Assembly (NCBI GenBank): GCA_018806985.1
Contig: JADANN010000394.1
Location: 33,211 to 97,210, forward strand
DNA from: Angiostrongylus vasorum
Taxonomy: Eukaryota > Nematoda > Chromadorea > Rhabditida > Metastrongylidae
Direction of reading: 5' to 3'
DNA length: 64,000 nt
A program made the position numbers and the translations under genes. The notes beneath the pieces are model-generated. The model was given only the letters and a program-made list of their open reading frames with translations, was not told where the DNA came from and ran no database searches. Below are positions 24,101 through 35,059 of the stretch, in pieces (positions within the stretch are counted from its first letter, which is position 1; the number at the start of each line of letters is the position of its first letter).

Positions 24101-24320
24101 AGTAAGAAACAATCTCCATGGCGTGCGTGTGTTCGTCAGACCCGGTTCCAATGACGTCCTGCCTAACCCGAGATTTTCTGGCCTCTCACCGGTCGTCTCA
24201 CCGCCTGACGTCATTGACGGGAGCATCCTGTGTGCAGGATACTTAGGCTGGCCTATTGCTGGTCGTGCAAGTTGGTCCTCCCTGGAATCCTGACTTAACC
24301 TTGCAAGGGCGTATCCAGGT
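21187..24320 (-). mobile_element. RTE-2 LINE, near full length: endonuclease plus reverse transcriptase, frameshifted
   Basis: Minus strand, 5' to 3': a leader at 24320-24000; apurinic-type endonuclease remnants at ~23720-23100 ([19 protein letters not shown]; then MTHAEIDHILTNRRW, the SDH-type catalytic end in GSDHRFLGAKSRF); pre-RT at ~22930 (ELIAETFYTNLF); and RT fingers/palm at 22670-22130 (WRTSRTATLPKKGDRRDLRN, LTFVDYEKAFDSVE). After a frameshift the palm FADD box is in LSNLRFADDIVIFSRSTS (~22070). The thumb/C-terminus (RANFFDSTVLPALCYAAETW) is at ~21750. The 3' end near 21190 is GGACCGTCCAAGTATCCAAG plus TAAG repeats. RTE elements have just these two enzymes in one ORF. The catalytic residues remain readable, but at least three frameshifts and stops disable it. 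Confidence 0.9.
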
Positions 24321-24735
24321 CTTCACCACGATGTGGATCAGAGGGAGGTGTGTTTTCGGCGATGAATCCTTCGCTCGGTCTTCCTGTTGGTTAATTCGTA
24401 GAGATGTTAAAACCGAAATCGGAAACGAAAGTAGGAATGAAAAAGTAACCGACTGCTCAAGGACGATGTAGAAGCCGAAATCACTAAAAGTTACAGTTTG
24501 GGTAAATCACTACAAGACAAGAATCAAAATTGGCAAGGTATTGTATGTGAATCTAGTCTAAAAAAAGTGGGTGAGTTACGTGCATTACCTGCAGCCTAGT
24601 GAACATAGTGATCCTGCTAACTAATAGCCTGCAATCGCTTTTGACCAGTTTTGCAACTATTTTCTGCTTTACAATGGTACAAAATGGTCTACCTAGAGGG
24701 AGTTACAGCTGCAAGTGTCGAACAACTCGTAGATT
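24321..24735. other. No gene recognised
   Basis: Short frames only and no repeat shared with the window, apart from a possible trace of family A (GTCTTCACCACGATGTGGAT) next to the RTE-2 5' end. Confidence 0.45.
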
Positions 24736-24877
24736 TTAATCTCTGTCATCACTAATATATGAATCAAACCTGCTTTGAAACGCTTTTTGCATACCAAACG
24801 TACGCACTACCGCACTGTTATCGTAAGATTCTATGTGAATCTCACAAGAAATGAATTCGTGTTCAAAAACAACAATG
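24736..24877 (-). CDS. Candidate terminal exon, unidentified
   Basis: After an acceptor-like CTTTTTTCCGAG, one base plus 46 sense codons run to a TAA at 24738-24736. The peptide reads IVVFEHEFISCEIHIESYDN then SAVVRTFGMQKAFQSRFDSY and ends in an acidic ISDDRD. Composition and codon pattern are protein-like. No partner exon upstream could be fixed and the family is not recognised. Confidence 0.35.
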
Positions 24878-24879
24878 CT

Positions 24880-25574
24880 CGGAAAAAAGTGCTGTATTAA
24901 TATTAACCCACTCCACCCCAGCGCCGTTTTTCGAGGATGGCACAATTGAATAACATCAATACTTTCGTCGATTGCTGGATCCCCGGTCTTTTTCTGACAA
25001 CAGAAAACCCTAAATAACTAGAGGGAATTCGGAGTTGCTGGAAATGACTAGAAGAGATTTGCTCTGTTGCCACATGGGCACGAATGACACGCATATTACT
25101 ATTTACATGTGTTACAATGGTCCACTTTGTAAATGCATTGCTGTCGGCATTTGGAAGCATTTTGCGGTTTATGTTGAGTTTATCTCCGTATTTTCATCAC
25201 CATCGCATTCTATACAGAAACCGCACCGTTTAAAATAAAGTAACACTAATTTGTTAGCCAAATCACTCGCTACCCGACATTTACGAGAAAGAATTTTTTT
25301 GCTCGCATTCCCTCTCGTCATTTTTAATTCGACTTCGAGTAGCTATCGAATTAATACACAGTGTTATCCCTTAAAATGCTAGTGTAGTGCACATACGGGT
25401 GTTCGGTCCAACCCGTCATCCACACCATAGTGTCCATACGAAATGAAATGGGTTCAACAAACGTCACATGAGGAACCTTTCTTCCCTTCATCACCTCCTT
25501 TTTCCTCATTTGTCACCAGTAAGAGTCGTCTAACCAATGCCCTTCATTCGGCCATCAAATGATGAGCCTAAACA
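24880..25574. other. No gene recognised
   Basis: Single-copy AT-rich sequence. Frames of 60-85 codons on both strands lack motifs. Confidence 0.45.
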
Positions 25575-26165
25575 CAATAGATTGACATCTTAAGCAGAGG
25601 AAATGAGCGGCTTTGGAAAGCCTTTCAAAAGCATTAAGGATGTAGTGAACAGAAAAACACAAGACTTCGTGCTCACCCTAATGACTCTGCGACGTGCTCA
25701 CCCCTAACGACTCTGCGATACTTCCTGCTTCAACGTATGCATCAGAAACCCGGTCGCTGCGAATCCAAGGTGAAAGACCCATCCGGCTTTATTGAAAGCA
25801 GAGTCGAAAGGACAATACTAGAAGTATCCCGTGACGCACGAAAAAAGCAGAGAGACTCGGAAGCTTTGACCTGGATCAACAATTCAAAAATTAAAGGTGT
25901 CTCTTTCTATACGCCAAACTGTCGAAGATAAGGTGCGCCGCAGACGTAATATGTACAGTCGACAAAAAGCTCGACAAGAGCCGTGGATTCCCCGGCATGT
26001 CAAGCATACTTTCACGACAACCGAAGAAGAAACATGTGATATTGGAGGAGTCCCTTGACCAAGCAGAACCCACTAGGCCATGACTGCACGCGACGGTGAA
26101 AAATGGAAGATTTACTGGCGCCCGGTCGAGTCACTAGAAGATCAACGGTACGACAGTTGATACAG
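25575..26165 (+). mobile_element. RTE-1 type LINE, 3' fragment
   Basis: Plus strand: the C-terminal region from AGAGGAAATGAGCGGCTTTG (SRKKRAAWGAF equivalent) to the 3' terminal block AAGATTTACTGGCGCCCGGT followed by CGAGTCACTAGAAGATCAAC. It lacks the catalytic region and the frame is broken repeatedly. Confidence 0.8.
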
Positions 26166-26289
26166 ATAAAGAATTCTTTTCGCTTCAAAACTTTCTTGCG
26201 TCTTTTAAATGGGTTGTGAAGATTTTGCTTATGTCACAAGTCCGGTTTTCCTTGTTGTTTCTCGCATTCGAATTACTCCTTCGTGTCTT

Positions 26290-26740
26290 CTAATAGTTTT
26301 CCATTTATAAACTTTCGCTATTCAGGAGCAGTTTTTTCAATACCTTAGAAGTGAAGGTTTTCAATGAAATGGCATAGATTTGCTCAGGGTTGACAATACA
26401 CATCGACGGATAAAAAAGAACCTGATCGATGCGATTGGAGCCCAGCAACATGAACGAGGCGACGTCACCACTGAAACAAGGGGGACGATAGCAGCAGCCA
26501 GCTATAAGCGGAAGCAAATGACCACGCCGTATAAAACGTGGAATTTGAGAGAGAGATTTTTGTGAACTTGCGGTCAATTTATTTCAGTGGGCGAAGACAG
26601 CAACATATTTATTTCAAGTGACACTATTTCTTTTACATTTGATGCAAATTATTTCTGGCGGACAGTAGGCACAAGGTTTGAGGTAGTAAAATCAATATTA
26701 TTTCATTCAATTCCTACTCAGAAAACATATTATTGCCCAA
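26290..26740 (+). repeat. Anonymous interspersed repeat, family E, partial copy 2
   Basis: Contains AATACCTTAGAAGTGAAGGT, CGTGGAATTTGAGAGAGAG and GATGCAAATTATTTCTGGCG, aligning with 9440-9790 of copy 1 and with copy 3. Confidence 0.7.
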
Positions 26741-26754
26741 ATCCAAGTAATACA

Positions 26755-27265
26755 TTATGTAATCAGTCAACGATAACTTCTATGGTGCTGGGAGATATTT
26801 GCAAACTGCTGACCGGAGTGACCGGAGGCGCCTGCGGTTGGGAACGAACGCGCTATTACCCCTTCCAGGGGGCTTACGCCTTCACCATCAAACCATGCGG
26901 GTCCCTCGTTTCGTCTGTCTCTCAGTTAGTTCTATCGATCACTGTCATCAGCAATCACTCGTCAAAAGATTAAGATTGTGATTATAACTGCAACCTCAGC
27001 TTCACTGGGTTCACTGCCGATTTGGCCTCGTCAGATCAATCCTGCAGAGGGTGACTGCTGATGGCAGTGATCGATAGAACTAGCTGAGAAGCAGGTGAAA
27101 CAAAGGTGTGTGGTGGTGAACGCGTTAGCCCCCGAAAGGGGGTAATAGCGCGCTCGTTCCCTCACCGCAGACAACTGCGGTCCGAGCTTTTGCAAATATC
27201 TCAGCACCATAGAAGTTATATTTCGCACCATACTCTGCCGTTAAAAAAAGAGTAGGCAGCAAATA
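26755..27265. mobile_element. Palindromic tRNA-like foldback element, family B, copy 4
   Basis: Left arm with GGGAACGAACGCGCTATTAC, right arm with GGGTAATAGCGCGCTCGTTC, i.e. reverse complements. The tRNA-like right arm has GTGTGTGGTGGTGAACGCGT and a GCTCGTTCCC B-box-like block, with CCCCCGAAAGGGGG as a perfect small stem where a tRNA would have its anticodon arm. The centre repeats AACCTCAGCTTCACTGGGTT, as in the other copies. Confidence 0.78.
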
Positions 27266-27344
27266 AAAAGATTATGATTGTCAATGATAATAGCCACTAG
27301 GGCGATAAATAGTTAGGAGGGTGGACTAACCACCGAATAAAAGA

Positions 27345-28620
27345 GGGAGCAACGTCGAAAACCGCTCTGTGGCGAAAATAAACAACAAAAGGAAAATGAA
27401 GTCAATTCACATGGGGCTAAATGCGTGGAGAAGGAAAAATCTTGATTATCAAATATGACGATCAAATATGCGGACTGTGGCTAACTGACGACCGCCAGAC
27501 AGTACGATGTATCCTGGAAATGATCCTCTTCACAGTTTGCCTCTTACTACAGTTATCAAGTTTTATTCTCGACGTGGCCTGAAATTTTTTCTACATCGAA
27601 GTAGTTTCACGTGCTGTCGACGCGACGAGACGCCGTTTAGCCCTCTTCTCTCCGTATCAGTGTTCAGGCACGTTCTACACAGAATTCAATTTGCTTTCGT
27701 CACTCATTTCCCACTTTGTACTTGGAATGCAAATGGCGTAAGCCACCGCCGCAACCCCTTGTCTGTCATTCCTTTTATTGCTAGGATCCCTCTTTCCTTA
27801 CCCATATTTTGCTTGGTTATGGCGGCTATAACTTCTCAACTTGGAGAATATTTTGTGTGAAAGCTTCCTTCCCGTACTTTAAATGATTTGAAGCTTTCGT
27901 TTGCACAATAAGTTAGGCTCTATCATTTCCTGCTTCGAAATATCTCCTTCGTTCCTTCTAGTAGTTTGTGTTTCATAAACGTTAGCAATAAAGGAGTTGT
28001 TTACTAATACCACCAAACTGAAGCTTTTCACTGAAGTGACACACACTTAATCAGGTTGCTTGCATACCTCGACGAATGGAGGGAACTCCTTGGAGAATTG
28101 CTGAAAGAACCAGGTTCCGCAAAGCGAACACTGGTGGAAACAGCTGCCACCAATGAGTGGAAGGAAATGACAAGGCCATATAAGACGTGAGACTTAAGAC
28201 TGAGACTTCTCTTCGAAATTTTTGCTCGATTAATTTCAGTCGACAAAGACAGCAACATTTCTATTCCAATTGGCATTTTTCTTTAAATTTGATGAAAATT
28301 GTTTCTGGCCAACGATTTGCACAAGGATTGAGATTTTAAAATCAGAATTTCTTTTTATTTAATTGCTATTCAGTGGACATATGATTACGTTGGGCTACTC
28401 CTTGCTTCATTCTGGTTTTGGGCGATCACTATGCTTTGCCCATGGGACGTCCTATCTACGAAATGTGTACGAAGTGAGGAATGCGATTATGAAAATCCCA
28501 CACACATGTGATTCCATTTTCCAATACTCCTCGGTGGAAAAATCTGTTTAATACTGAAATGATAAGGGCAATTTTAATAAGTTATGTAGCATGCAGTACC
28601 TATCTAGATAAACCTCTACA
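27345..28620 (+). repeat. Anonymous interspersed repeat, family E, copy 3 (~1.27 kb)
   Basis: Aligns along its full length with 8865-10065 in the same order: AAATAAACAACAAAAGGAAA, ACAGTACGATGTATCCTGGA, CTTTGCCCATGGGACGTCCT and TGTGTACGAAGTGAGGAATG. The other end is ATGCAGTACCTATCTAGATA. A 117-codon frame at 27507 is not conserved in copy 1. Confidence 0.7.
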
Positions 28621-28624
28621 AAAG

Positions 28625-28905
28625 CTCCCAGTTCTAATCAATAGTTGAAGGAGGCGCCATGCATTCGACTTCATTAAGTATCGTGGGAGGTGATTGAAGG
28701 CATTTCTGGCCTTTACAATAACTCGCAGTGGCCTACCGATGTATCGAGCCAGTGCTGCTATTCTCCAAGACAAGTCTGGTACCACTTTGCCGACCCCGGA
28801 GGGATGGAAGGGTTGGTGGGCCATGGGAGTGGGGATCGATTCCACGTGTGTGTCGCGGCGGTGCCTCCAACCACTGCGGCACACGCGCCCGTTAGTGCTA
28901 TAGGT
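28625..28905 (-). mobile_element. tRNA-derived SINE, family C, copy 2
   Basis: Minus strand, from 28905: GGGCGCGTGTGCCGCAGTGG (A-box-like GCCGCAGTGG) then ACGTGGAATCGATCCCCAC (B-box-like GAATCGATCC) about 50 bases on. The body (CCTTCCATCCCTCCGGGGTC, GGCTCGATACATCGGTAGGC, AATGCCTTCAATCACC) and a tail near 28625 follow. It lies exactly at the outer border of the inverted duplication arm. Confidence 0.8.
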
Positions 28906-30312
28906 TGTTAAAATGTTCGAATTTCATCTCGCTTCCGAAGGAGTATCATTGACAAAACATTGACAGACGGGACCGCGGAGAGAACACACCCGCCTTTCCC
29001 TAATAAAGACAGGTGGTGTTGAAAGTTGAAGTGATCAGAGTGGAAGACCTAGATGGTTTTTTCGATTGCTGCTCTGTATTCACAACTTTGCTCTATCCGG
29101 TTGTTGAAGAGTGGCCATGTGACTGAAGTTCTTTTTTCAGATCCGGAATCTCTCCTATACTTCTGCACCTCTGAGCAATACTATGGGAATTTATTACCGT
29201 TTAGATTCGCGCAGTGGCATTCTGCAACTTTCAAACTTCTACATAATTTTCTTGTGGCTTCGTCCTCAATCAACCGTTTTTGAGGCATTAGGCCATTCGT
29301 GAGCTCAAAACTTTCAGTATTCCCAACTTTGTTACGGCTTTGGATGAGTCAATCGCATTTCTTCTTCGCATGTCACCAACGGCTGTATCCTATCCTTTAA
29401 ATAGGTGAAAAATCGAATTTGTGATGGCTAAGCAATTTCGTTTCGCGGGTACTCTATTGTTCCATTGTAAACAAGAGTTGTGCTCAAAGTAGGTGAGCAG
29501 ACCAATCCGAGAAGAAGTTCGGCAAATCATCAACACTGGTCAGACCACAACTTTGATTCATTTCCGTTAACTCAGTGAGCTCTGCATTCGAATACTCCTA
29601 CTTCAAAGTTTCCTTCCGAAGGTTTACCGCTTCATCGTCGCTGGGAGGTGTTGCAGAGTCTCGGACTGCGATCTACAGCGGGAGATTCATCACCCCAGCA
29701 GAGTCTCCCATGCTGAGAAGGAGGCCGACGTTTCCATTAGGAAGCCTAGCTAAGAGTAAACCAATACCAGGATCTGCCAGAGACTTGGTATCAAACTAGT
29801 CGCATAATGGCAGATCTCACTCTGATCCACAAGGGCGGCGACTGCCAACGGTGGTGCCGAGCAGGGACAGATATTGGAAACTCCGACCTAGGGATTCCAA
29901 AGAACCACGATGGTTAAAAAAGCAAAATTCCAAAAAAGTGGAAACTGTTCTGGAGCCGGCGCAACCAGTGAAGACGGGTCATCCAAAAATCCAGATAAAT
30001 GTGTATTTATAAATGTATATACATATATCACCTGTAACACCTGTCATGCCGTTAATCGCCGAGTTATTCGATCGGACGCGGGTAAACATTCTATTATTCC
30101 TTGTTGCGTGGAAGAGTAACCCATTGTGTTCTGGTCGCTCTATGGTCTCGTTTGATATTATACCTTCCTTCTAGGCTTTTTGTAATGAACTGTGATGATC
30201 GGGTGGGTGGTCTTCATGCAGTACGATTGATGTGCCGAGGAATCCAGTCACTAGCACCTCTCTTCCATCAGCTGTCGTTCATATGCGTTACGTGTTCTGC
30301 CCACAATATCTT
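28897..30312 (+). repeat. Inverted duplication, left arm (~1.4 kb)
   Basis: Matches the complement of 36040-37460 along its full length, including the otherwise unique block 28910-29600 (frames reading TSEQYYGNLLPFRFAQW in both arms), a complete family A SINE and the RTE-1 3' end joined tail to tail. Small indels and scattered substitutions show it is not recent. Confidence 0.85.
29615..30002 (+). mobile_element. SINE-like repeat, family A, copy 4
   Basis: From AAGGTTTACCGCTTCATCGT through GCCTAGCTAAGAGTAAACCA to CAACCAGTGAAGACGGGTCA followed by TCCAAAAATCCAG. The last bases meet the minus-strand RTE-1 3' end at ~30005. Confidence 0.8.
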
Positions 30313-32050
30313 TGACACTTTGGGGTATAGAACGACATTTTTGATTTTTGGTCGTTGTCGGAGGTCGGAGTTTCAGATTCCTTCAGTTGTTTGTGTGAGA
30401 AGGGATACTCCTGGCTTAGACCTTTCTAAGGTACCTTCAATAACGCTGAGGGGTCCTTCATCTTGTTTACTCAACGACACGACCGGGTTTCTGGCGCATG
30501 TGATAAGGGAGGAGGTATCGTCGATTCGAAAAGATGAGCACAGACTCGAGCGCTTTAAGCACTCTTTAGTACATTCTCTATGTCATGAAAGATTTCTAAG
30601 CACGTCGCCTCCTCCTCTCCAAGCCTGGAGGTAAGTGGTTCCTCATGCAGATTTGCCGACCTTGGTAGACGTAACTGGAACAATCGGAAACGTTCATTCC
30701 GTTGAGCATGAAGGGAGAATACGTACAAAGCCGTTCCTTGCAAACATCTTTTTTGCGAGATTTAGTCGAAGTCCAATCCTTCCAAAGGCTTCAGCAATGT
30801 CGGCAAACATTCGTTCCACTTGGCTAATGATTGGTGCTGTAAGAACGATCTCATCAGCAAAGCGAAGATGGTTCAATTTCTGATCATCAATTTTCACTCC
30901 CAAGTTACCCTACTTCAATGTTCGCATGACGTTCTCGAAATTGGCGATAAATGATTTTGGAGAGATGGTATAGGCTTGCCTAACCTCTCTTCTGACGTCG
31001 ATGATCACATAGTTGCACGATGGTGATGTCTTGCTGGTGAAATTTTTGTACAGATCACGAAAAATCTTTATATAGTGAATAGGGACTCCCTGACTATCAA
31101 AGGCTTTCATAAGTGCTTCTGTCTCAACTGAGTGAAAAGCTTTCTTTACATCCATGAAGGTGAGAGAGAGCGGTCTCTTGTCCTGTCGCGATGCTGAATA
31201 CTGTTATCGCGTCGATGTGGTCCAACGTACTGAATCCTCTTCGAAACCCTACTTGCTCACATGGCTGTCCTTTGTTCACTGTTCTGTCAGTCCCGTTTAC
31301 GATGAAACGAATGGAAGCTTGTAGACGACAGATTGCAAGCAGATTGGACGATAGTTGCCCATAGCGGTATAGAGGTCGCCCTCCTTTAACAGCATAGTGT
31401 CGCTGGTCTTCCAATATGTAGGGACTGGCATTCAGATAGGTAACGTGTGTAGAGTTGAACCAGTGTGTATACTAGGACTAGCGGAAGGTTCTTCAGGTTT
31501 TCATATCTTATCCACTCCGGACCTAGTGCTGTTCGATTTTGCACCGACGAAATAGCAGGCCAGAGTTCGGAATTCAGAACCGGTAGTAGGACATATCCAT
31601 CTTCCCTTATTTCATATGAGGGAAGCAGGAAGAGGCTATTGAAGAGATATCAGTAGTATTCGTGAACGGTTTTCTCCATTGCCTTTCTGGGTGCTGTAAC
31701 TGTTCTGTGAGAGCGTCGGAGCGCAATCAACTGGGTTTTGCAATTTGGGAAGCTTCGATGGCTCTTGCGAAGACTTTTTTCAGCGTCTTCAGCTTCGACC
31801 ATATCTGCTGCCGTTCTCTCTTTGAGATCTCATTTTATCGCTCGTCTGCATTGATTTGCAAGTTCGGACGTGAGTTGGCAGTTGTCTGGAGCTCGTGCGT
31901 TTCCACGCTGGCGAATCAGCTCGAGTGTTTCTGTGGCCAGACGTCTTTTGGTGACTTTTTAATTCTCAGCTTTCATAGCGCTAAGGTGAAGATGTTGAAT
32001 GAGTCGGTCGTGTTCATCACCAATGTTGCTGAAAACGGTATCATCCTAAA
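30005..32050 (-). mobile_element. RTE-1 type LINE copy lacking the endonuclease half
   Basis: Minus strand from ~32050: pre-RT, then FRRGFSTLDHIDAIT (~31240), KKAFHSVETEALMKAFDSQG (~31130) and VRREVRQAYTISPKSFIANF. The palm block is LNHLRFADEIVLTAPIISQV (~30860): the catalytic FADD box reads FADE, so the second catalytic aspartate is lost. The C-terminal region runs to the 3' end at ~30010. Stops and frameshifts occur throughout. A short Penelope-like piece follows at 32.08 kb. Confidence 0.88.
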
Positions 32051-32074
32051 AGTCAAATAATTAGCTGAATATAT

Positions 32075-32355
32075 AACAGTTCTTTACATTCTTGTTGAGC
32101 AAACCCGAGCTGTTATCTAATTCTTTGTTCAAGAAGAAGCAGACGTTTTAGCAGATTTTGCCTTCCTCAGAGCCTGGAACGGTCAAATTGACCGCAATCT
32201 ACCCAGCTAAACACCTCAATAACCAAGGAGAGAAAATGCTAAACCAGGATTTTAATTACACCGAACACAGAATGGCTTGTTCGCACGCCCACTGCTTTCT
32301 AGGAGTCTTCTATTAATATGTCTTGTGGAGGCCCACTGCATAGAGTTTATATGAA
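32075..32355 (-). mobile_element. Penelope-like element end fragment
   Basis: Shares with 37800-38095 the order GCAGACGTTTTAGC...CTTCCTCAGAGCCTGGAACG, GAAAATGCTAAACCAGGATT, CACCGAACACAGAATGGC and GGAGTCTTCTATTAA. It contains no coding domain. Its inner border (~32350) coincides with the stop codon of the neighbouring candidate exon. Confidence 0.65.
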
Positions 32356-32524
32356 AGCTGCACTTGCTGTCACTATTGGAATGTTCAAAATCAGGTTCGT
32401 TCGTGCTGTGAAAGGAGTGAGGCAGGATTCAAAGATGTTGTAGGCAAGCAATCTCAGCCCAGATGTCATTGTGGTCATCTTTTCGACGCGATTCAAAGCT
32501 ACACGGAACAGTTCAGCAGCGGAA
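32347..32524 (-). CDS. Candidate exon, truncated at a Penelope-like insertion, unidentified
   Basis: Minus strand: acceptor ATCGTTGTTCAG, one base, then 58 sense codons: SAAELFRVALNRVEKMTTMT, SGLRLLAYNIFESCLTPFTA and a hydrophobic end TNLILNIPIVTASAAFI before a TAA. The composition is convincingly protein-like. The stop lies within a few bases of the Penelope-like fragment, so the natural C-terminus is probably lost or displaced. The hydrophobic C-terminal stretch could be the start of a membrane segment. Family not recognised. Confidence 0.4.
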
Positions 32525-32669
32525 CTGAACAACGATTGTGATTATTAGCAGCTTAGGAGTGCCATCTCTTCGCTTGAGGTTGTTATTGCAAATGTTTCCA
32601 AATGCATTTAGTTATTTCGATATCAGTAAAAAATCATTTGTCAGTCATGCAGATGTATGAAGACGAATC

Positions 32670-32869
32670 TCATTTATCACCAATAGCGTCAGCGACATCG
32701 GTTGTCGTTGAAGTATCGTTGTTATCAGATACCCAAGCTCCAAAGATGAACATTGGGAGATGCTGTTTATGAGCAAGTTGGAACAGATTATGAGGTTCTT
32801 CAAGAACATCGTCAAGAGAAATGTGAGAGATTTGAGTGAAGCAGTCACTTCTCCTTTCACGTGGTGAGG
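32670..32869 (-). CDS. Candidate terminal exon, unidentified
   Basis: Minus strand: acceptor TTTACCACGCAG, two bases, then 65 sense codons and TGA (32672-32670). The peptide starts SPRERRSDCFTQISHISLDD, continues VLEEPHNLFQLAHKQHLPMF and ends in an acidic Thr/Asp-rich tail (DNNDTSTTTDVADAIGDK). The alternative 87-codon frame over the same bases is Leu/Ile/Ser-rich with no acceptor and is judged the shadow. Whether it belongs with the exon at 32347-32524 is unclear because the phases do not join. Confidence 0.42.
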
Positions 32870-33127
32870 CTGCGTGGTAAATGTTTCATATCGTTCTCGA
32901 CTTGTCACTTAGCACCAGTGGAATAACTTCTAAGAGGATTGTAGTTGTTAGCAAAGACCTTTTCCATACGATTAGTGGCAACGCATTTCCACATTTGACC
33001 GCTTTTCCGTTTCCGACCCTAAACTACTTATATAATCGGGCCTCCCTTTTTCTACGTCCTTTAACAATGACGTTATCCAACTAATTCCAATTTACATTTA
33101 TTGAAATGTGATTTATAATTGTTTCAG

Positions 33128-33234
33128 GTCCAGAAAATTGCTATCCGATTGCTCAAAAACTCCACGAAAATGGAGGATTTCGTGCGTGGCTTGAAGCACG
33201 AGATCGACGGCCAGACGACAATCAGCTCCTCGAG
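33128..33234 (+). CDS. Candidate internal exon of an unidentified plus-strand gene
   Basis: Acceptor TAATTGTTTCAG, two bases, then 35 codons (PENCYPIAQKLHENGGFRAW, LEARDRRPDDNQLLE) ending at GAG before donor GTGACT, phase 0. The sequence is hydrophilic and charged with good codon pattern. The phase-0 end is compatible with the short terminal exon at 34768. I cannot name the family. An alternative frame (VQKIAIRLLKNSTKMEDFVR) is also open through the exon. Confidence 0.45.
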
Positions 33235-34767
33235 GTGACTAACCTATTCACCACTCGAAGACTCAGAAATTCTGGGCACTAGGATGATGTTGGAATTGTC
33301 TATGTGAGTCATCAACTTTATGAGGACAAAGGTCTGTGTAGCACTTTTTCGCAACGAAACATTGTTCGATTTCCTTTCTGAGGTAGTCAGCTGTCAGCAT
33401 ACCATTCTGAAAGCGTAACTTTGCTGCAAAGGGGTCGCACAAAGATTTTGGCTAAGGAACTGTTAAGACAATAGTTGTGCTTTCACATCTTACTTATTAC
33501 GAATAGCGCAGAGGGAAGGGGACGTACATTCATAGAAGAACTTTCTTAAAACCTAGTCTACTTGTGAAGCAAAGTGTTCAAAAAGAGTTTTAGATCGGCG
33601 GAGAAGTGAGTCATATATGAATCAAGCGTTAGCAAGCCAGTTGGTTGGCTGAGGAAAAGTTGACTCATTTATCTCGACCGTTCATTTTGCGACAAGGAGG
33701 CTTATTAAAACACACTTTGTTTTCATCCGCTGGTTTCCCTACAGAGATCGTGAGACGAATGTTGACCTAGGAAGTCTATATATGGCATTTAGGAGCACAC
33801 AAAAACCGTTTTTCGAAGTAGTTCATTGCTCAGTAATGTGACTGGTTACTGAGTGTTATTTCAATTTCAATCACTCCGATGAATCATCATTATTGGATAG
33901 CACAGGCAGGTATGGAGAATACAGAAATGGGCTCAAAAGAAAATCAGGGAAGACACTTCCAAATGCTGACAGCAATGTAGTTTCATCGTGAACCATGGTA
34001 GCAAATAGTTAACAGTGCCATGTGTACACCTAAAGCGACAGAGAATGTTTTCTTACAAATTGCTGTCCTCAACTCCAAATCCCATGGTTGTCAAGAAATT
34101 ATCGCCTGTTGTAGAAAAATGATGAGGCCTTCAACCAACACGAACCTAGGAGTCGTTCCACTAGTCCGCCACACAAAGCTATGCGTTTAGTCATTGCTTC
34201 TTCGTCTGTTCAAAGCATCGCTGATTTTTTTATAAAAACTGTAACTGATGATGACAGCTATATCCTCTACGTCAATCACAGCTTCAAAAGCTTTATATCC
34301 ACGAAGAAATCTTCCCTTGTGAACCATAGCCAAATTTTCACGACAACACCGTGTTTTTGCTGCTGATAAGAATTAAAACAAATGTTTCACGCTGAAACTT
34401 TTACCACTGCCGGAAGACTACAGACCAACATCAGTTACACTACGGAAATTCAGAAGTTGGACCGGCGTCATTAATAAGTGATTTCCCAAAGGCGGCTGTG
34501 CTTTCTTGGCTTATGAAGTACCAAGGATACACTGCGTTATAGGGAAACCTACGAGTTCAGCGGAAAAGCTTTACTATTTCTCAAAAACGGCTTTCTCTCA
34601 CAGGTCTTCAATGTCAAGCTGTAACCCAAAAATGATAGTTTTGAGCAAGCACTCCATCCGTTATTGGTAAAGGTGGAAATCTGGCAAAGGAAAATTGTTG
34701 TCGAGTAGAACAATATTCTTTTTTTAGCTTCACAGGTTTTACGACCATCGATGTATTTTAATGTCAG
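33235..34767. other. Probable intron or unique DNA, nothing recognised
   Basis: No motif-bearing frame and no repeat shared with the rest of the window. If the exon pair 33128/34768 is right this is a 1.5 kb intron, long compared with the 43-72 nt introns elsewhere in the window. Confidence 0.4.
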
Positions 34768-34809
34768 GTTGATAACGATTATGATGAAGAGATCGACATC
34801 TCGGACTAA
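34768..34809 (+). CDS. Candidate short terminal exon (acidic C-terminus)
   Basis: After acceptor TATTTTAATGTCAG, phase 0, thirteen codons read VDNDYDEEIDISD and stop at TAA. The strongly acidic end and the consensus acceptor support it. The link to the exon at 33128-33234 rests on matching phase and is inference. Confidence 0.4.
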   Translation, partial: VDNDYDEEIDISD

Positions 34810-35059
34810 GGACTGGACAGCAGCGTGTGTGACGGCGCCACCAGCTTTGGTTCCGGTAACAGATTTTCATTTGTTTCTTTGGCCAACATGTTAGTGTGCT
34901 AGACGTCTACGTGATCAGTTCTATCGAGTAGGATATTTGTTGGAAGCTTTATTTGTTTCGCTCCATCAGACGAAGAGTGGCCATGATTACAACTAGTCAT
35001 GCTCGAACCACCGTTTTCCATCCTATCTACTGCATTTTGTAACGCTGCATGATTCAACC

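Noticed and set aside
29053..29283. Peptide pair at 29053-29283 and 37339-37076 (TSEQYYGNLLPFRFAQW) as a conserved protein
   Set aside because: Explained by the inverted duplication; no third copy or family motif. Kept only as part of the duplicated unit.
29575..29799. Conserved peptide shared by 29575-29799 (plus) and 36575-36838 (minus) as a two-copy gene family
   Set aside because: Both frames run through SINE-A sequence inside the inverted duplication; the conservation comes from duplicated repeat DNA and other SINE-A copies do not keep the frame.
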